From assembly GCF_000336775.1 (NCBI RefSeq), contig NZ_AOLJ01000013.1, positions 20,118 through 84,117 of the forward strand: DNA of 64,000 nucleotides, in the 5' to 3' direction. The notes below the pieces were generated by a model that saw only the letters and a list, made by a program, of their open reading frames with translations, did not search any database and was not told the origin of the DNA. Below, in pieces: positions 8,535-17,121 of this stretch; positions within the stretch are counted from its first letter, which is position 1; the number at the start of each line of letters is the position of its first letter. Made by a program: the position numbers and the translations under genes. Source of the DNA: Haloferax gibbonsii ATCC 33959 (GTDB lineage Archaea > Halobacteriota > Halobacteria > Halobacteriales > Haloferacaceae).

Positions 8535-8542
8535 TATATATC
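8535..8542 (+). promoter_or_regulatory. TATA-like element before the PstS-like gene
   Basis: TATATATC lies just past the end of the kinase gene. With the usual 25-27 bp spacing, transcription would begin near 8563-8566, which is downstream of the ATG at 8559 and so argues for translation from the ATG at 8589. Confidence 0.5.
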
Positions 8543-8588
8543 GCACTTAGCAACCACCATGACCGGACGCGAGAAACGACTGACCGTA

Positions 8589-9581
8589 ATGCCACCTTGT
8601 CGGGACGACGAACCGAGTCGGCGTGCGCTTCTCGGCGCGCTCGGGGCGACGGGAGCGGTCGGGCTGGCCGGCTGTCTCGGGAGCGTCGGGTCAACTCCGA
8701 CCCGGACCGCGGCCACGACGACCGACGACGACGCGCTCTCGGGGCGTATCGCCATCGCCGGCAGTAGCACGGTCTACCCGCTGACGCTCTCGCTCGGAAA
8801 GTCGTTTTCGGACGCGCACCCGGACGTGACGGTGTCCGTCACCTCGACGGGCACCGGCGGGGGGTTCGCCGACTTCTTCTGTGCGGGCCGAACCGTCGTG
8901 AACGACGCGAGCAGGGCCATCGAGACGGACGAGCGCGACGCCTGCGCAGCCGCCGGTGTCGAGCCGGTGGAGTTCCGCATCGGCACCGACGCCATCTCCG
9001 TCGTCGTCAATCCCGACGCCGACTGGGTCGATTGCCTCACGCTCTCCGAACTCGCCGAGATATGGCGCGTCGACGGGGCCTCGTCGTGGAGCGACGTGCG
9101 ACCCGAGTGGCCCGACGATCCGATTCGCCTCGCCGGCCCGACCACGGCCTCGGGCACGTTCGACTACTTCTCGGCGGCTGTTCTCCCGAGCGCGGTCCAG
9201 CGCACGGACCACCTCACGACGGAACAGGACACGGCCATCGCCAAGACCGTCCGCGAATCGCCGTACGCGATGGGCTACTTCGGCCTCGCGTACTACCTTC
9301 AGAATCGCGACGCCGTCCGGGCGGTCCCGATTTCCGAGCCCGACGGGTGCGCTCTCCCGTCGCCCGCGAACGCCAAGAACGGGAGCTACGACACGCTCTC
9401 GCGGCCCCTCTATATCTACGTCGCTCGCGAGGCGCTGTCGCGCCCGGAGGTCGCCGCGTTCGTCCGGTACTACCTCGAACGGTCCACGTCGGAGCCTGCG
9501 GTCGTCGGCTACGTGCCCGTCACGGCGGAGACGGCGTCGGCCAATCTCGACCGGCTGGACGCGCTCCTCGCGGACGGCTGA
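8589..9581 (+). CDS. PstS-like phosphate-binding lipoprotein
   Basis: A substrate-binding protein of the PstS/PBP-like family, 330 aa from the start chosen here (340 aa if the ATG at 8559 is used). It has a twin-arginine signal (SRRALLGALG) and lipobox LAGC about residue 29, so it should be exported folded and lipid-anchored. The mature part begins GRIAIAGSSTVYPLT, the classic PstS phosphate loop, and has the STGTGGGFADFFCAGRTVVNDASR region and GPTTASGTFDYF. No pstC, pstA or pstB follows, so this is an orphan copy. It sits directly after the HalX/histidine-kinase pair and could serve as their ligand-binding partner, but that is only suggested by position. The TATA placement favours the 8589 start. 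Confidence 0.87.
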   Translation: MPPCRDDEPSRRALLGALGATGAVGLAGCLGSVGSTPTRTAATTTDDDALSGRIAIAGSSTVYPLTLSLGKSFSDAHPDVTVSVTSTGTGGGFADFFCAGRTVVNDASRAIETDERDACAAAGVEPVEFRIGTDAISVVVNPDADWVDCLTLSELAEIWRVDGASSWSDVRPEWPDDPIRLAGPTTASGTFDYFSAAVLPSAVQRTDHLTTEQDTAIAKTVRESPYAMGYFGLAYYLQNRDAVRAVPISEPDGCALPSPANAKNGSYDTLSRPLYIYVAREALSRPEVAAFVRYYLERSTSEPAVVGYVPVTAETASANLDRLDALLADG

Positions 9582-9625
9582 CCGGCATCACGCCATTTTT
9601 ATCCGCCGCTCGGCTACCTCGGCCC

Positions 9626-10213
9626 ATGGCGAAGGTCAGCGTCGGACTCCGCGGATGGCGGTTCGAAGAGTCCGAGATATTCACCGACGAGGGCGAGTTC
9701 AAACCGCTCGACGAGATTCCCGAGGACCCGCGGGAGCGACTCATGCGCCTCGTCTCGCTCGTCGAGGAACCGTGCGACGCCTGCTATCTGGTCCACGGCG
9801 ACGAGGACATACAGCAGTGCCGACAGGCGTCCATCGTCTACGGCGAGCCCCGCGAGGAGGTGCTCCTCTGTGACCACCACGAGCCGGACTTCCTCTACTG
9901 GTTCCGCGAGGAGGACGGCCGCGACTTCGTCGGCGACGCGGTGTTCGCCGACGCCTTCCACGAGTGGTTCGCGGACGGCGGTCGCGCTCCCGACGGCTAC
10001 GGCGGACTGGACTACGTCGACACCGACCCCGACGAACTCCCGTCGCCGCCGGACGCCAACGAGATTCAGCGCCGGCTGGAGGAGAACTTCGTCGAGGGCG
10101 AGCGTATCAACCTCCGCGACTACGGCCCCGACGCGGACGACGAGGACGCGACGCCCCTGACCGAAGACGACCTCGACGCCGTCGACCTCGACACGGACTA
10201 CCCGACGAAATGA
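9626..10213 (+). CDS. Conserved haloarchaeal protein, unknown function
   Basis: A 195-aa soluble, very acidic protein starting MAKVSVGLRGWRFEESEIF. It has clustered Cys/His residues (EEPCDACYLVHGD, QQCRQAS, LLCDHHEPDF) spaced like a metal site in the first half, and an Asp-rich tail. I do not recognise a characterised family. Its stop overlaps the start of the following RNA methyltransferase gene (ATGA), so the two are translationally coupled and may act together on RNA, but this is inference from context. A TATA-like run (TTTTTATCC near 9596-9604) lies about 26 bp before the ATG. Confidence 0.85.
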   Translation: MAKVSVGLRGWRFEESEIFTDEGEFKPLDEIPEDPRERLMRLVSLVEEPCDACYLVHGDEDIQQCRQASIVYGEPREEVLLCDHHEPDFLYWFREEDGRDFVGDAVFADAFHEWFADGGRAPDGYGGLDYVDTDPDELPSPPDANEIQRRLEENFVEGERINLRDYGPDADDEDATPLTEDDLDAVDLDTDYPTK

Positions 10214-10989
10214 GCGGCGACCGAGACGCCGGTACGGGCGGGGGCCGCGAGTTCGTCGTCGTCGTCGTCGAACCCGAGACGCCCGGCAACGTCGGCACCA
10301 TCGCGCGGGCGATGAAGAACTTCGGCATCTACGACCTCCGCCTCGTCGACCCGCCGGAGCTGGACCCCGACGGCGAGGCGTACGGCTTCGCCGGCCACGC
10401 CCGCGAGGACGTGCTCCCGAACGCCACCGAGACGACCTTGGAGGAGGTCGTCGAGGAGTTCCACACCATCGGGACGACCGCGGTCTCCCACGAGGACTCC
10501 ACCCGGCACATCCGCTACCCGTTCAAGACGCCGGTCGAAATCGCCGACTCGCTGGAGTCGGTGGAGACGAAGACCGCGCTCGTCTTCGGCCGCGAGGGGA
10601 CCGGCCTCGACAACGAGGAGTTGGCGATGCTCGACGAGGTCTGTTGCATCCCCGCCGACGACCGCTACCCCGTGCTCAACCTCGGACAGGCGGCGACGAT
10701 TCTCATGTACGAGCTTCGCCGCTTCACCGTCGAGGAGACGCAACTCCCCGACGTGGAGCGCGAGCGCGCCTCCGAGGCCGAAATCGAGGTCGTCTACCGC
10801 TTCTTCGACGAGTTGCTCGACGCCGTGGACTACCGCGAGCACAAGCGGACCAAAACCTCGCGGATGATGCGCCGACTGCTCGGCCGCGCTCACCCGACCG
10901 AGCGCGAGGCCGCGACGCTGACGGGCGTGTTCCGTCGCGCCGCCGAGGCCGTCCGCGACCCGGACCGCTTCCGCGACGACGAGAACTGA
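10210..10989 (+). CDS. trmJ: SPOUT (TrmH/TrmJ-type) RNA 2'-O-methyltransferase
   Basis: A 259-aa SpoU-family methyltransferase that uses S-adenosylmethionine to methylate a ribose 2'-OH. It has motif 1 VVVVEPETPGNVGTIARAMKNFG near residue 16 (quoted in part: PGNVGTIARAMKNFG), motif 2 ALVFGREGTGLDNEEL and motif 3 YPVLNLGQAATILMYEL, which form the trefoil-knot SAM site. The C-terminal 90 residues are helical, as in archaeal TrmJ, which modifies position 32 of tRNA. The tRNA target is inferred from family resemblance; rRNA is possible. The ATG overlaps the stop of the preceding gene. Confidence 0.85.
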   Translation: MSGDRDAGTGGGREFVVVVVEPETPGNVGTIARAMKNFGIYDLRLVDPPELDPDGEAYGFAGHAREDVLPNATETTLEEVVEEFHTIGTTAVSHEDSTRHIRYPFKTPVEIADSLESVETKTALVFGREGTGLDNEELAMLDEVCCIPADDRYPVLNLGQAATILMYELRRFTVEETQLPDVERERASEAEIEVVYRFFDELLDAVDYREHKRTKTSRMMRRLLGRAHPTEREAATLTGVFRRAAEAVRDPDRFRDDEN

Positions 10990-11027
10990 CGCGACCCGTC
11001 TCTACTCCTCGCCGCCGGCGCGCCGCG

Positions 11028-11489
11028 CTACTCGTCACCGCCGCTCCGGCGGGCGAACATCACGTAGCTCACGAACGAACAGACGTCCTCGACTTCTCCG
11101 GACTCGCGCTCGGCGCGGGTCGTCGTCCGAATCTCCACGAGCCCGCGGTCGTCGGTCTCGGCGGTCGTCTCCAGCACTTCGGTTTCCACGACGAGCGTGT
11201 CGCCCGGGTACACCGGTTTCCACCAGCGGAGTTCGTCGACGCCCTTCGCGCCGAGGGACGCCGAGTCGGCGAGGAAGCCGTCCACGAGCAGGCGCATCGT
11301 CATCGCCGTGGTGTGCCAGCCGCTGGCGATGACGCCGCCGTACATCGACTCGGCCTCGGCGCGTTCGGGCTCGGTGTGGAACCACTGCGGGTCGTACCGC
11401 CCGGCGAACTCCAGAATCTCCGATTCGGTCACGTCGTACTCGCCGAACTCGTGGGTGTCGCCGACGGCGAAATCCTCGAAGAACTGCAT
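11028..11489 (-). CDS. MaoC-like (R)-hydratase domain protein
   Basis: A 153-aa hot-dog-fold protein of the MaoC dehydratase family. It begins MQFFEDFAVGDTHEFGEYDVT and has EILEFAGRYDPQWFHTEPE, where the Asp/His pair corresponds to the hydratase catalytic dyad, followed by GGVIASGWHTTAMTMRLLVD and WWKPVYPGDTLVV. Related enzymes hydrate enoyl-CoA substrates for fatty acid or polyhydroxyalkanoate metabolism; some act on other acyl-CoAs. The start is set at 11489 because the open frame upstream is rich in Arg and not halophile-like. It is single-gene and convergent with the TrmJ gene. Confidence 0.88.
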   Translation of the reverse strand: MQFFEDFAVGDTHEFGEYDVTESEILEFAGRYDPQWFHTEPERAEAESMYGGVIASGWHTTAMTMRLLVDGFLADSASLGAKGVDELRWWKPVYPGDTLVVETEVLETTAETDDRGLVEIRTTTRAERESGEVEDVCSFVSYVMFARRSGGDE

Positions 11490-11629
11490 GACCCCTCTTC
11501 GGCCGCCCCCGTGGAGAAAGTAGCGGTGCCGGTGGTCCGGGCGGCGGGGTCGCTCGACCGCGTTCGACGACTCCGTTCCTCCGGCGCGCCAGACAGCTTT
11601 TGCGACCCGACGCCGTATCCTCACGCGAG

Positions 11630-12583
11630 ATGGCATCGCCCCCGCGCCGCTCTCGCCTCCCGATGGTCGTCGTCGGCGTCGTCGTCCTCGCGTTCTACCT
11701 CTCGCTCAGCGCGCTCAGCGCGTTCGCGGTGGTGACGCTGTGGCGGCTTCGCCCGGACCCCCTGACCGCCGCCGTCGTCGGCGTCGTCGTCGCCGTCGTC
11801 CTCGGCTACCTGAGCTTCCGCTTCGGCACGGTGCGACTGCTCAGCCAACTCGACGCGCGGGACATGTCGCCCAGGGAGTCGCCGTCGGTCCACCGCCTGC
11901 GCGACCGCCTCGCCGAGCGGATGGACCTCGACCCGCCGACGCTGAAGCTCGCGCGTTTCTCCGCGCCGAACGCGATGGCGCTCGACCCGATGGGTCGCGA
12001 CGTGGTCGTCCTCGACGCCGCGCTGTTTCGCCTCCTCGACGCCGACGAGTTCGAGGCGCTGCTCGCGCACGAACTCGCGCACCTCGAACGGAAAGACGGG
12101 CTGGTCCAGTCGCTCGTGGCGAGCGTCCTCCAGACGGTCGTCGGCGTCGGTTACCTGTTCGTCTCGCCGGTGACGTTCCTGACGACGGGCGTCGCCCTCG
12201 GCTCGGCGTGGATGCGCGGCCGGCCGGGGTCGTGGCACGAGACGCTCGCCGGGCGGCTCCGACTCCGACTGGACGAGTTCGTCGGCCTGTTCGGCTTCGG
12301 CCTCACCGTGTTCGTCCGGTCGCAGTCGCGAAAGCGGGAGTTCGCGGCCGACGCGCGGGCCGCCGAGGTGACGGGCAAGCCGATGGCGCTCGCGTCGGCC
12401 CTGCGGAAGTTAGAGCGGGCCGCTCGGCCGGGGTTCGGCCTGTCGCCGCTGTGGGTGTACGGCGAGGTCGAGGTCGAAGACCCGGTGTCGGACCTGCTTT
12501 CGACCCACCCCTCGACCGACGAGCGCGTCGAGCGACTGGCCGCGATGGCCGACGAGTCGATGACGCGAATCGAGGTGCGGTGA
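11630..12583 (+). CDS. HtpX-like M48 family membrane metalloprotease
   Basis: A 317-aa integral-membrane zinc protease. Two N-terminal membrane segments (about residues 12-34 and 43-65) are followed by the catalytic HELAH motif in EALLAHELAHLERKDG, two further membrane segments (about 165-190), and the downstream Glu ligand in KREFAADARAAEVTG. The layout matches HtpX, which degrades damaged membrane proteins, with its active site in the cytoplasm. The ATG at 11630 is preferred over an upstream ATG at 11600 because it gives the usual short N-terminus. The next gene starts 2 bp after the stop, so the two are cotranscribed. Confidence 0.88.
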   Translation: MASPPRRSRLPMVVVGVVVLAFYLSLSALSAFAVVTLWRLRPDPLTAAVVGVVVAVVLGYLSFRFGTVRLLSQLDARDMSPRESPSVHRLRDRLAERMDLDPPTLKLARFSAPNAMALDPMGRDVVVLDAALFRLLDADEFEALLAHELAHLERKDGLVQSLVASVLQTVVGVGYLFVSPVTFLTTGVALGSAWMRGRPGSWHETLAGRLRLRLDEFVGLFGFGLTVFVRSQSRKREFAADARAAEVTGKPMALASALRKLERAARPGFGLSPLWVYGEVEVEDPVSDLLSTHPSTDERVERLAAMADESMTRIEVR

Positions 12584-12584
12584 G

Positions 12585-13112
12585 ATGCCCGGCTCACCCG
12601 ACCCGGTGCTCGGTAATTGGCTTCTCACCCACGTCGTCGCCGTCGCCGCCGCGCTCACGACCGTCGGCGTCGTCTACGCGACTCGCGCTCGGAGCGCCCG
12701 CGGCTCCCTGATACCCGCGCTCCTCGGCGGCGGCTACGCCGTCGCCACGCTCGCCGTCTGGACCGCGGCGCGACTCGCCACCGACGCGTTCCCCTCGGGC
12801 TTCGTCGAGGACTCGCTGGCCGCGGCGGGCTTCGTCGGGTTCTCGTTCCTCTTGCTCGCCGGGTTCGTCGTCGTCGCGGCCCTGCTGTTCGCTCGCCGGG
12901 GACTGGTCGCGCCGCTCGTCGGCCTGTTCGGCGTCACGGAACTCGTCTGGTGGGCGTTCCTCCACGTCCGCGGCGAGACGGACGCGCTCGGGATGTTCCT
13001 CATCGTCGGGCCGGCGCTGTTGGCGCTTCTCCTCGTCGCGGCCGGCGTCGAGTACGCGGGCCGGTGGGGCTGGCGGCGGTTCGTCCGCGGTGGCGGGCGC
13101 TCGACGACGTGA
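12585..13112 (+). CDS. Multi-spanning membrane protein, unknown function
   Basis: A 175-aa protein with about five hydrophobic segments (residues about 12-32, 43-65, 78-103, 107-125 and 133-155) and a short basic C-terminus. I do not recognise a family. It starts one base after the HtpX-like protease stop codon and is presumably in the same transcript, so it may be a partner or substrate-recruiting factor of that protease; no motif shows this. It ends shortly before the convergent gatE gene. Confidence 0.75.
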   Translation: MPGSPDPVLGNWLLTHVVAVAAALTTVGVVYATRARSARGSLIPALLGGGYAVATLAVWTAARLATDAFPSGFVEDSLAAAGFVGFSFLLLAGFVVVAALLFARRGLVAPLVGLFGVTELVWWAFLHVRGETDALGMFLIVGPALLALLLVAAGVEYAGRWGWRRFVRGGGRSTT

Positions 13113-13145
13113 GAACGGAGAAAAACCGGGTGCGGTCTGACGGCT

Positions 13146-15020
13146 TCAGGCCCGCTTTTGAATCTCCTCGCGGAGCACGTCGCTGACGATTTCGCCGTCG
13201 GCCTTGCCGCGGAGCGCGCCCATCGCCTCGCCCATGAGCGCGGAGAACGCGCCCATGCCCTGTTCTTCGACCTGGTCGGCGTTGCGCTCGACGACCTCCG
13301 CGATGGCCTCGCGGACCTCGTCCTCGGAGACACCGGAGAGTCCGGCCTCCTCGACGGCCTCCTCGGCCGTGAGGCTCGGGTCCTCGGCGATGGTGGCGAG
13401 CACGTCGTTGACGCCCTCTTTGGCGAGGTCGCCGTCCTCGACGAGGTGCATGACCGCGAGCAGGTGGTCGTCTGTGAGCCCCGCGACGGCCACGTCGTCG
13501 CGGCGGAGTTCGGTCAGCGTCGATTCGAGCAGGCCCGCCGCGAACGTCGCGTCGATGCCGGCGTCCACCGCCTCCTCGAACAGGGGCATCTTCCGGCCGT
13601 AGGCGACCTGTTCCGCGAGGCCGGCGTCGAGGCCGAACTCGTCTTGGTAGCGGTCGACCTTCTCGGTCAGGAGTTCGGGCGTCTCAACGTCGCTCGGGTC
13701 GAGGTCGACGGTGAGCACGTCCGTCTCGGGGTACATCCGGGCCGCGCCGGGGAGCGGGCGGAGGTAGCGCGTCGTCCCGTCGTCGTTAGCGCCGCGGGTC
13801 TCCTCGGGGACCTCCTCGATGGCGACGGCGGCGCGCTCGGCGACCGCGTCGATGGCGAGGTCGGCCGTCTCGGGGTCGTCGGCGACGATGGCGACCGCGT
13901 CCTCGGGACCGGCGTCGACGGCGTCGCGGAGCGCTTCGACCTCGGCCTCGGTGACGCCGTAGGCCGGGAGTTCGTCGGTGTGGAAGATGCCGCCCGCGCC
14001 GTGGCGCTTAGCGTGGTCGGAGAGTTCGGTACCGAGGCGGCGGTCGGGCTGGAGTTCGCGGCCGACGAGGCCGTCGAAGCCGTACAGGGGGACGGCCGTG
14101 ACCTTTCCGCCCGCGTCCAGCGCGCCGCGGATGACGCCCGAATCGCTGTCCTCGAACACGTCGGTCGCGTCGGCCACGTCGCCGACCGAGGCGTCCCGCG
14201 ACTGGAGTTCGTCGCGAATCTCGACCAGTTCGGCCTGTCGGCCGACCTCGAAGCGGACGATTTCGTCGATTTGGTCGAGCGCCTGCACGCCCTTGATTTC
14301 GACGCGCGCGCCGTCGGCGATGGAGACGTTCACGTCCTGCCGGATGGTGCCGAGGCCGCGTTTGACCGTGCCCGTCGAGCGCAGGAGCATGCCGATGGTC
14401 TGGGCCGCCTCGCGCGCCTGCTCGGGCGAGGAGATGTCCGGCCCGGTGCCGATTTCGACGAGCGGGATGCCGAGGCGGTCGAGGCTGTAGAGGACGCCGT
14501 CGTCGCGCTCTTCGACCCGCTGGGCGGACTCCTCTTCGAGCATGAGGTCGACGACGGAGACGGGGCCCTCGCTGGTTTGAATCTCGCCTTCCTGCGCGAT
14601 GAGCGACGAGCGCTGGAAGCCCGAGGTGTTCGAGCCGTCGATGACGAGCTTGCGCATCACGTGCGCCTCGTCGACGACGTTCATGTCGAGCAGTTCGGCG
14701 ATCTGCATGGCGACCGTGCGCGCCTCGTGGTCGAGTTCGTGCGGCGGCTCGTCGTCCTCTTCGACCAGACAGGTCGAGTCGTAGGCGAGGTACTCGAACT
14801 CGCGTTCGACGCGGCTCTCTTCGAGCGCGGCGTCGTCGAGTTCGCCCAGTTCGCTCTTGGTCGGGTGGAGGAAGCGCGTGAACGTGCGCGCCGCCTCGTC
14901 GGGCTCGCGGAGGTCGGTCGGACACCCGCAGAACAGCTTCGTCTCGGTGTCGAGTTGCTGGTGAATCTCCAGTCCAGCCACGAGGCCGAGGTCCTCGTAG
15001 TCGTAGTCGTAGTCGGTCAT
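13146..15020 (-). CDS. gatE: Glutamyl-tRNA(Gln) amidotransferase subunit E
   Basis: A 624-aa GatE, the archaeal tRNA-binding kinase subunit that, with GatD, converts Glu-tRNA(Gln) to Gln-tRNA(Gln). The N-terminal catalytic cradle shows LGLVAGLEIHQQLDTETKLF, CGCPTDLREP with metal-ligand cysteines, and RKLVIDGSNTSGFQRSSL. The AspRS-like insertion (about residues 290-400), specific to GatE as against bacterial GatB, includes VPLYGFDGLVGRE and RHGAGGIFHTDELPAYG. The C-terminal YqeY-like domain follows (EEAVEEAGLSG to the end). Length is usual for GatE. gatD is not in this window. Without a glutaminyl-tRNA synthetase this gene is normally essential in archaea. Confidence 0.97.
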   Translation of the reverse strand: MTDYDYDYEDLGLVAGLEIHQQLDTETKLFCGCPTDLREPDEAARTFTRFLHPTKSELGELDDAALEESRVEREFEYLAYDSTCLVEEDDEPPHELDHEARTVAMQIAELLDMNVVDEAHVMRKLVIDGSNTSGFQRSSLIAQEGEIQTSEGPVSVVDLMLEEESAQRVEERDDGVLYSLDRLGIPLVEIGTGPDISSPEQAREAAQTIGMLLRSTGTVKRGLGTIRQDVNVSIADGARVEIKGVQALDQIDEIVRFEVGRQAELVEIRDELQSRDASVGDVADATDVFEDSDSGVIRGALDAGGKVTAVPLYGFDGLVGRELQPDRRLGTELSDHAKRHGAGGIFHTDELPAYGVTEAEVEALRDAVDAGPEDAVAIVADDPETADLAIDAVAERAAVAIEEVPEETRGANDDGTTRYLRPLPGAARMYPETDVLTVDLDPSDVETPELLTEKVDRYQDEFGLDAGLAEQVAYGRKMPLFEEAVDAGIDATFAAGLLESTLTELRRDDVAVAGLTDDHLLAVMHLVEDGDLAKEGVNDVLATIAEDPSLTAEEAVEEAGLSGVSEDEVREAIAEVVERNADQVEEQGMGAFSALMGEAMGALRGKADGEIVSDVLREEIQKRA

Positions 15021-15067
15021 TGCTACTCCCTGCGTTCGGGGGGAGTAAAAAAGGATTCAGTCTGCCG

Positions 15068-15232
15068 TCAGAGGCGACGAAGCCCCTCGCCGATACCTTC
15101 GACCTGTTCACACTCGGGACAGACGTACGTCCACCCGTCGTTCGTCGCTCGTCCCTCCGGGAATACGGCCCCACAACCTCGACACTCCAACATGTCTCGC
15201 CCGCGGGCCCGCTGCTCTTGCAGTCCGGCCAT
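15068..15232 (-). CDS. Small CxxC zinc-finger protein
   Basis: A 54-aa protein (or 41 aa if it starts at the ATG at 15193) with two zinc knuckles, CRGC and CPEC, separated by about 22 residues (LECRGCGAVFPEG, then TYVCPECEQVEGIGEG). This is a rubredoxin/zinc-ribbon-like micro-protein of the kind common in haloarchaea, usually of unknown function, possibly binding nucleic acid or protein. The longer start is preferred because the reading frame is halophile-like from MAGLQEQRARG; both are possible. The frame continues upstream but crosses AT-rich promoter sequence. It lies between gatE and fumC on the same strand. Confidence 0.72.
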   Translation of the reverse strand: MAGLQEQRARGRDMLECRGCGAVFPEGRATNDGWTYVCPECEQVEGIGEGLRRL

Positions 15233-15468
15233 ACTGGTATAATCGTCAAAATCAGGCTTCAAAATACCGATTTTCGAGATTTCGTGACAGTTCTTCACTC
15301 GGGGGTGACTGTCACGGCGGTGCCGGAGTGCGATTGCTACCGCGAGCCGAGTAAATATAACCGTCTCTACGACTGAACCGACTGAAATCGTCGAGCGCGC
15401 GACTCGAATCGGGACGTCCACCCGCTCGCCCCGACGTATCAAAAAGTGGACTGCTTTTCCGGCCGGGC

Positions 15469-16878
15469 TCAGTCGTCGCCGAGGATGCCGCGATGGGTCA
15501 TCTTCTCGGGGTCGAGCACCTCGTCGGCCTCCGCCTCGGTGAGGTAGCCCTCGTCGACGGCGACCTGCCGGACGCTCTTGCCGTCCGCGAGCGCCTTCTT
15601 GGCGACCTTCGAGGCCTTGTCGTAGCCGATTGCGGGGTTGAGCGCCGTCGCCAGCGCCATCGACTGTTCGACCCGCGTCTCGCAGTGTTCCTCGTTGGCT
15701 TCGAGCTTGGCGACGAACCGCTCGGCGAACACCTCGGAGGAGTTCGCCAGCAGCTTCGCCGATTCGAGGAAGTTGTGCGCGAGGACGGGCTTGTAGAGGT
15801 TGAGGTCGATTTGGCCCTCGGCGGCGCCGGCGGAGACGGCGGCGTCGTTGCCGACGACCTGCTTGTGGACCTGATTGACGGCCTCCGCGACGACCGGGTT
15901 GATTTTGCCGGGCATGATGGAGGAGCCGGGCTGGTTCTCCGGTTGTTCGAGTTCGCCGAGCCCGTTGCGCGGGCCGGACGCGAGCAGGCGGAGGTCGTTG
16001 GCGATTTTGTTGAGGGAGCCGGCGACCGTGCGGAGCGCGCCGTGGGCCTCGCTCATCGCGTCGTGGGCCGCCTGCGCCTCGAAGTGGTTGTCGGCCTCCC
16101 GGAACTCGACGCCGGTCTCCTCGGACATGTACTCCGCGGCCTTCGCCGGGAACTCGGGGTGCGTGTTCAGCCCCGTGCCGACCGCGGTGCCGCCGAGCGC
16201 GAGTTCGCCGAGGTGTTCGCGGACGTTCTCGACGCGGCGGACGCCCTTTTCGACCTGCGTGCGGTAGCCGCCGAACTCCTGTCCGAGGCGGACGGGCGTG
16301 GCGTCCTGCAGGTGAGTGCGACCGGTTTTGACGACGCCGTCGAACTCGTCTTCCTTGTCGCCGAGCGCCTCGGCGAGCGTCTCCAGCGCGGGGAGGAGGT
16401 CCTTCTCGACGGCTTCGAGGGACGCGACGTGCATGGCCGTCGGAATCACGTCGTTCGAGGACTGACCGAAGTTGACGTGGTCGTTCGGGTGGACGACGCG
16501 GTCGCCGATGCCCTCGCCCATAATCTCCGCGGCGCGGTTGGCGATGACCTCGTTGGCGTTCATGTTCGAGGAGGTCCCGGAGCCGGTCTGGAACACGTCG
16601 ACGGGGAACTGGTCGTCGAGTTCGCCGGCGATGACCTCGTCGGCGGCCTCGACGATGGCGGCCGCGACGTCCTCGTCTATCATGCCGAGGTCGCGGTTGG
16701 CCTGCGCGGCGGCCTTCTTCACGACGCCGAGCGCGCGGACGAAGCGCCGCCCGAAGGTGATACCGGAGATGGGGAAGTTCTCGACCGCCCGCTGGGTCTG
16801 TGCGCCCCAGTAGGCGTCGACAGGAACTTCCATCTCGCCGAGACTGTCCCGCTCGATTCGATAATCATCGTCGCTCAT
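15469..16878 (-). CDS. fumC: Fumarate hydratase, class II
   Basis: A 469-aa class II fumarase that interconverts fumarate and malate in the TCA cycle. It has GSGTSSNMNANEVIANRA, the HPNDHVNFGQSSNDV segment, the superfamily signature GSSIMPGKINPV at about residue 317, and the C-terminal LTEAEADEVLDPEKMTHRG. Length matches bacterial FumC. The ATG at 16878 is supported by a TATA-like element at 16904-16911, 27 bp upstream, giving a leaderless mRNA; an ATG 63 bp further up would put that element inside the coding sequence. It diverges from the sugar transporter operon. Confidence 0.97.
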   Translation of the reverse strand: MSDDDYRIERDSLGEMEVPVDAYWGAQTQRAVENFPISGITFGRRFVRALGVVKKAAAQANRDLGMIDEDVAAAIVEAADEVIAGELDDQFPVDVFQTGSGTSSNMNANEVIANRAAEIMGEGIGDRVVHPNDHVNFGQSSNDVIPTAMHVASLEAVEKDLLPALETLAEALGDKEDEFDGVVKTGRTHLQDATPVRLGQEFGGYRTQVEKGVRRVENVREHLGELALGGTAVGTGLNTHPEFPAKAAEYMSEETGVEFREADNHFEAQAAHDAMSEAHGALRTVAGSLNKIANDLRLLASGPRNGLGELEQPENQPGSSIMPGKINPVVAEAVNQVHKQVVGNDAAVSAGAAEGQIDLNLYKPVLAHNFLESAKLLANSSEVFAERFVAKLEANEEHCETRVEQSMALATALNPAIGYDKASKVAKKALADGKSVRQVAVDEGYLTEAEADEVLDPEKMTHRGILGDD

Positions 16879-16903
16879 GGCTCGGGGGTCGTTTTGGCAG
16901 GGG

Positions 16904-16911
16904 GTAAAATC
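16904..16911 (-). promoter_or_regulatory. TATA-like element of fumC
   Basis: On the minus strand ATTTTACC lies 27 bp before the fumC ATG, the normal spacing for a leaderless haloarchaeal promoter. Confidence 0.6.
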
Positions 16912-16942
16912 CATTGGTCCGTGCGCCCGCCTCTCGTTCATG

Positions 16943-17078
16943 AAAATTTACTCATGTTTGAATAGTTATTAATTTGCACCGTATGTAAACGCAGTCTAGC
17001 GATTCTGACCAACCAGTTTTCTGATGACAAAAAAATTTACTCGATTTCGAATTGTTGATTTGGAAAGTCTTAAGTAAA
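16943..17078 (+). promoter_or_regulatory. Sugar-transporter promoter with two TrmB-like sites
   Basis: This AT-rich stretch holds two imperfect direct repeats that share AAAATTTACTC (16943-16953 and 17032-17042). Each contains TACT-N7-GAATn: TACT 16949-16952 with GAATA 16960-16964, and TACT 17038-17041 with GAATT 17049-17053. The published haloarchaeal TrmB consensus is TACT-N7/8-GAGTA. The second copy lies directly upstream of a BRE/TATA-like GGAAAGTCTTAAGTAA at 17062-17077, a position suited to activation. Confidence 0.55.
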
Positions 17079-17121
17079 TCGTGTAAAATTCATTGTCTGG
17101 ACTTGTCACGGACCAACAATC

